Origin: Lewinella sp. W8
Lineage (GTDB): Bacteria > Bacteroidota > Bacteroidia > Chitinophagales > Saprospiraceae
Reading direction: 5' to 3'
Length of the DNA: 64,000 nucleotides
NCBI RefSeq assembly: GCF_004375085.3
Contig: NZ_SNAQ03000003.1
Coordinates: 1-64,000, forward strand
Shown in pieces: positions 61,673 through 64,000 of the stretch; positions within the stretch are counted from its first letter, which is position 1, and each line of letters opens with the position of its first letter. Under the pieces are notes generated by a model. It was not told where the DNA came from and searched no databases. It saw only the letters and a program-made list of their open reading frames with translations. Position numbers and translations under genes: made by a program.

Positions 61673-61705
61673 CAAAGGTACCCTTGTCCTTCCTCCCCGG
61701 ACAAG
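61673..61705 (-). promoter_or_regulatory. Promoter of the iron-uptake operon
   Basis: Minus strand CTTG (61702-61705), 21 bp, TACCTTTG (61673-61680), 50 bp before the DUF4856 start. The -33 is one mismatch from TTTG. I see no certain Fur box. Confidence 0.6.
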
Positions 61706-61845
61706 CTTTTGGGGTGTTATTTTTACTTTGTCTAAATAAATCATTTCTTAACCTGATTTTAATCATGGTCGTGAAATGCTCGCGATTGATCGATTAATGG
61801 TCCCTGATTCGCGGGAGCACCGTACTTTGGCGAAAAACTCGCCCT

Positions 61846-62622
61846 ATGCGTCGTCTCTTTCTCTTCATGCTGGCCATTACGGCCTCTCTCTACACCACTT
61901 CCTGCCTCGTCATTGAGGATACCTTAAACCTCAACGCCGATGGTTCCGGCACCAAAGTGACCATGATCGACCTCAGTGATATGCTGAGTAACCCCATGAT
62001 GGGTATGGCACTACAGGAAAATATGAAAGACGGGGAGAGCGAAGTAAAGGACTCCTCCTTTCTCCTCGTGGATGAACTCGCTCCTCTGAACCCCCAGTGG
62101 ACGGCCGAAGAACTTGAGTTGGTCAGCCGGATCAAGGGGCGGATTTTCGTCGATGGTGAAGCCGGGGAAGGTATGGTGACGTCTACTTTCCGTTTTGACG
62201 ACCTTTCCGAGATCGCTCGGGTTGGCGACATCATTGCGGCGGCCAATCAACCGGAAGAATCGGAGGGTGGTCCGCAGGGTATGGCCAGCGGCCTTTCCGG
62301 TGCCGGCGGAATTTTCAAAACCAGTTTCGACTTGAAGAAGGGCCTTTTATCCATGAACAGCTCCGTCCCCGAAGACTTCAAGAACCCACTGGTTAATGAA
62401 GAACTGGGAGAAGAAGCTATGGGGATGATGAAGATGATGTTTGAGGATGCGGCCTTTGTTTACACGATTAATCTACCCGGCAAGGTGAAAAAGGTCAAGG
62501 GCTTTGAGGGCCACGAGGTAGAAGGCCAAAGCATCGTTCAGGTCTTTGACCTGCTGGAAATGATCGAAAAACCGGAGATGATGACGCCCGCCCTCACCGG
62601 TGAGATAAAATTCAAGAAATAA
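61846..62622 (+). CDS. Lipoprotein of unknown function
   Basis: A 258-residue lipoprotein, signal MRRLFLFMLAITASLYTTSC with lipidated Cys20. The mature part begins LVIEDTLNLNADGSG, a beta-strand pattern seen in many small Bacteroidota lipoproteins, and has methionine-rich patches (MMGMALQENMKDG, MGMMKMMFEDA). No family recognised. It is divergent from the DUF4856 operon and followed at 62635 by another small gene on the same strand. Confidence 0.62.
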   Translation: MRRLFLFMLAITASLYTTSCLVIEDTLNLNADGSGTKVTMIDLSDMLSNPMMGMALQENMKDGESEVKDSSFLLVDELAPLNPQWTAEELELVSRIKGRIFVDGEAGEGMVTSTFRFDDLSEIARVGDIIAAANQPEESEGGPQGMASGLSGAGGIFKTSFDLKKGLLSMNSSVPEDFKNPLVNEELGEEAMGMMKMMFEDAAFVYTINLPGKVKKVKGFEGHEVEGQSIVQVFDLLEMIEKPEMMTPALTGEIKFKK

Positions 62623-62634
62623 CCGATCAGCGTG

Positions 62635-63054
62635 ATGTTGGAGGACCTATGGAATTCTGCCCGCAAGGGCCTTGGCGACCTCGCCGGATCGGTGGGGGAG
62701 GGTGCCCGGGAAAAATCACTGCAGGTGATTGAAGACTGGCTCCAGATTTTTCCTCAGCTGCAGGAATACGGCCTGGAGGTAACGAGTTTCGCGATGGGAC
62801 TGGCGATTAGCCCCTCCATCAACGTGGAGTTGGTCGGCCGACACGAAGACTGGACCGACGAAGCCATCGCCGAACGCCTCCAGGCACACAAGGGAGAAAC
62901 GGCCATCACCATGGTGTTTACCACCATCCGTACGGCCTACCGTCTGCACCGGCAGACCAAGGCTCCGCTCCGGGATCCCCTCATTCTTAAAATCATCGTC
63001 CGGATATCTCCGGAAGTGCGGGTGGTGCTGGGCGAGCCGGTGTTGGAAGATTAG
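62635..63054 (+). CDS. Small cytosolic protein of unknown function
   Basis: A 139-residue protein starting at ATG 62635 (a GTG one codon earlier is possible). It is amphipathic helix-rich at the N-terminus (WNSARKGLGDLAGSVGEGAREKS) and has mixed strands later (ISPSINVELVGRHEDW, LILKIIVRISPEVRVVLGEP). It lies 12 bp after the preceding lipoprotein gene, so they are probably co-transcribed. I recognise no family. Confidence 0.55.
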   Translation: MLEDLWNSARKGLGDLAGSVGEGAREKSLQVIEDWLQIFPQLQEYGLEVTSFAMGLAISPSINVELVGRHEDWTDEAIAERLQAHKGETAITMVFTTIRTAYRLHRQTKAPLRDPLILKIIVRISPEVRVVLGEPVLED

Positions 63055-63131
63055 AGAGGACTGAAGGATCGAATGATTGACGGAAGGAATGGCGGAAGGA
63101 TTATCTTAGGGGTAGTCAAAAGAGTCTTGCA

Positions 63132-63713
63132 ATGAAGATTTTGAAGTACGTTATTGTAGCCCTTGCTGTTTTGATTGCTGGCTTTTTCCTGCTGGGAGTT
63201 ATCACTCCTCGGGTAAGCTATGATGCCGAAATCATGGTCGATAAGCCCCTGGCGGAAGCCTGGGCGGTGTCCCAGGACGAGGATAAGATGGCCGACTGGC
63301 TGGAAGGGTTCCAGAAAATTGAAGCGGTGAGTGGCACCCCCGGGACGGTCGGCGCCGTTTCCGATATTCACTTCAATACGGGTGGGGAAGCGGTCGTTAT
63401 CCGGGAAACGATCAAGGAAGTTAAACCCAATGAATCGGTGTCCATGTACTTCGAAACGGAATTCATGGACATGGATTACCGACTCTCCATGACCCCCATG
63501 GGGGAGCAAACCAAAATCACCACTTCCACGACGGCAGAAGGAAACGGCGCCTTCGCCAAATCCGTGATGTCGCTGATCAGCAGTTCCCTCAAGGGCCAGG
63601 AGGACGGTAACCTGGCCAACCTTAAGCAGGTGATCGAGAGCAACACCACGGATTACTTTCCCGTGGAAGAGGCAACCATGGAGGCGACGGCTGAGGAAAC
63701 TGAAGGAGAATAA
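63132..63713 (+). CDS. Membrane-anchored SRPBCC (START-like) protein
   Basis: A 193-residue protein with an N-terminal membrane segment (residues 5-24) and a SRPBCC/polyketide cyclase-like domain: YDAEIMVDKPLAEAWAVSQDEDKMADWLEGF and a final helix SVMSLISSSLKGQEDGNLANLKQVIE. The tail is acidic. Such domains bind hydrophobic ligands in a deep cavity; the ligand is unknown. It lies 28 bp before the next gene on the same strand. Confidence 0.75.
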   Translation: MKILKYVIVALAVLIAGFFLLGVITPRVSYDAEIMVDKPLAEAWAVSQDEDKMADWLEGFQKIEAVSGTPGTVGAVSDIHFNTGGEAVVIRETIKEVKPNESVSMYFETEFMDMDYRLSMTPMGEQTKITTSTTAEGNGAFAKSVMSLISSSLKGQEDGNLANLKQVIESNTTDYFPVEEATMEATAEETEGE

Positions 63714-63741
63714 TTCAGGTGCACTCACTATACCCCCTGCT

Positions 63742-64000
63742 ATGCAGCAAGAAATCAACGAACAACATACGGTTCCTCCTTTATCGGAGCGGGCGCGGCT
63801 GCAGGACTATGGCGTAGGAATTTTCGTTTCGGCGGCCACCAAGTCTGCCCTGAAAAAGGTCATAAAAAAGGGGTACGTTCGGGTTAACGGGAACGAAGCC
63901 ACTACCGCAACTTTCCTGCAGGGTGGGGAGCGCATCACACTCACCATTCCCGCAGATACAACACCTAGGAGGATATTTAATTTTTCCCTCGGGGTGCTAT
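63742..64000 (+). CDS. S4-domain pseudouridine synthase (RluA-like), 5' part
   Basis: The frame is open from ATG 63742 to the window edge (86 codons). It encodes LSERARLQDYGVGIFVSA, then KSALKKVIKKGYVRVNGN and GERITLTIP. This is an S4 RNA-binding domain followed by a short linker, the usual N-terminus of RluA-type 23S rRNA/tRNA pseudouridine synthases. The catalytic domain is outside the window, so another S4 protein remains possible. Confidence 0.65.
   Translation, partial: MQQEINEQHTVPPLSERARLQDYGVGIFVSAATKSALKKVIKKGYVRVNGNEATTATFLQGGERITLTIPADTTPRRIFNFSLGVL

Overview
The window is a piece of a Bacteroidota chromosome, most likely from a marine member of the Saprospiria (Lewinella-type). 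The signs are C-terminal secretion domains of the type IX system (T9SS), promoters of the form TTTG-N19/20-TAnnTTTG, absence of obvious Shine-Dalgarno sequences, many lipoproteins, SusC/FecA-like TonB receptors, DUF2911, DUF547, DUF4856 and HTTM proteins, and a LytTR two-component pair. The species assignment is inference. Most of the window is ordinary, fairly GC-rich, densely packed chromosome.

Layout. 0-10 kb: the start of an IS256-type transposase at the left edge, then a minus-strand run of alcohol dehydrogenase, TlpA-like protein, an NTF2-like lipoprotein, a T9SS protein, riboflavin synthase, a GH31 glucosidase, a DUF547 lipoprotein and tRNA-Ser. 10-15 kb: a di-heme cytochrome c peroxidase, a tandem array of a 157-bp non-coding unit, tRNA-Leu(CAG) and a LytTR regulator/sensor pair. 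15-24 kb: an outer-membrane receptor, an epimerase-like protein, tRNA-Leu(CAA), RimO, a sugar isomerase-like protein, an HU/SPOR protein, and an overlapping aspartoacylase/RimK pair. 24-34 kb: maltokinase, DapB, a beta-propeller protein, alanine dehydrogenase, then a plus-strand run of TMEM175-like channel, DoxX-like, DUF2071, methyltransferase and a small membrane protein. 34-43 kb: a PPP phosphatase, a DUF2911 protein, IlvA and IlvC, a RibF-glycosyltransferase fusion and an Mrp ATPase. 43-54.5 kb: two very large secreted repeat proteins in a visibly more A/T-rich island with long untranslated leaders. 54.6-61.6 kb: a probable iron-uptake operon (DUF4856 lipoprotein, imelysin, HTTM protein, TonB receptor). 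61.8-64 kb: small lipoprotein/SRPBCC genes and the start of an S4-domain pseudouridine synthase.

The most unusual material is repetitive and non-coding. There are two copies of a structured element with GTAGGCTGTTCCG ends, each placed exactly at the stop codon of a gene and flanked by 8-9 bp duplications. There is a 161-bp foldback element with GAGCTTGTTTGGA ends and a TAA duplication, plus two relics. An 11-mer, TTGCACCTGCG, occurs six times exactly on both strands, partly inside genes. The five-copy 157-bp hairpin-rich array sits beside a tRNA gene. Among proteins, the RibF-GT2 fusion and the HTTM-containing iron locus stand out. I see no CRISPR array, no prophage and no complete defence system.
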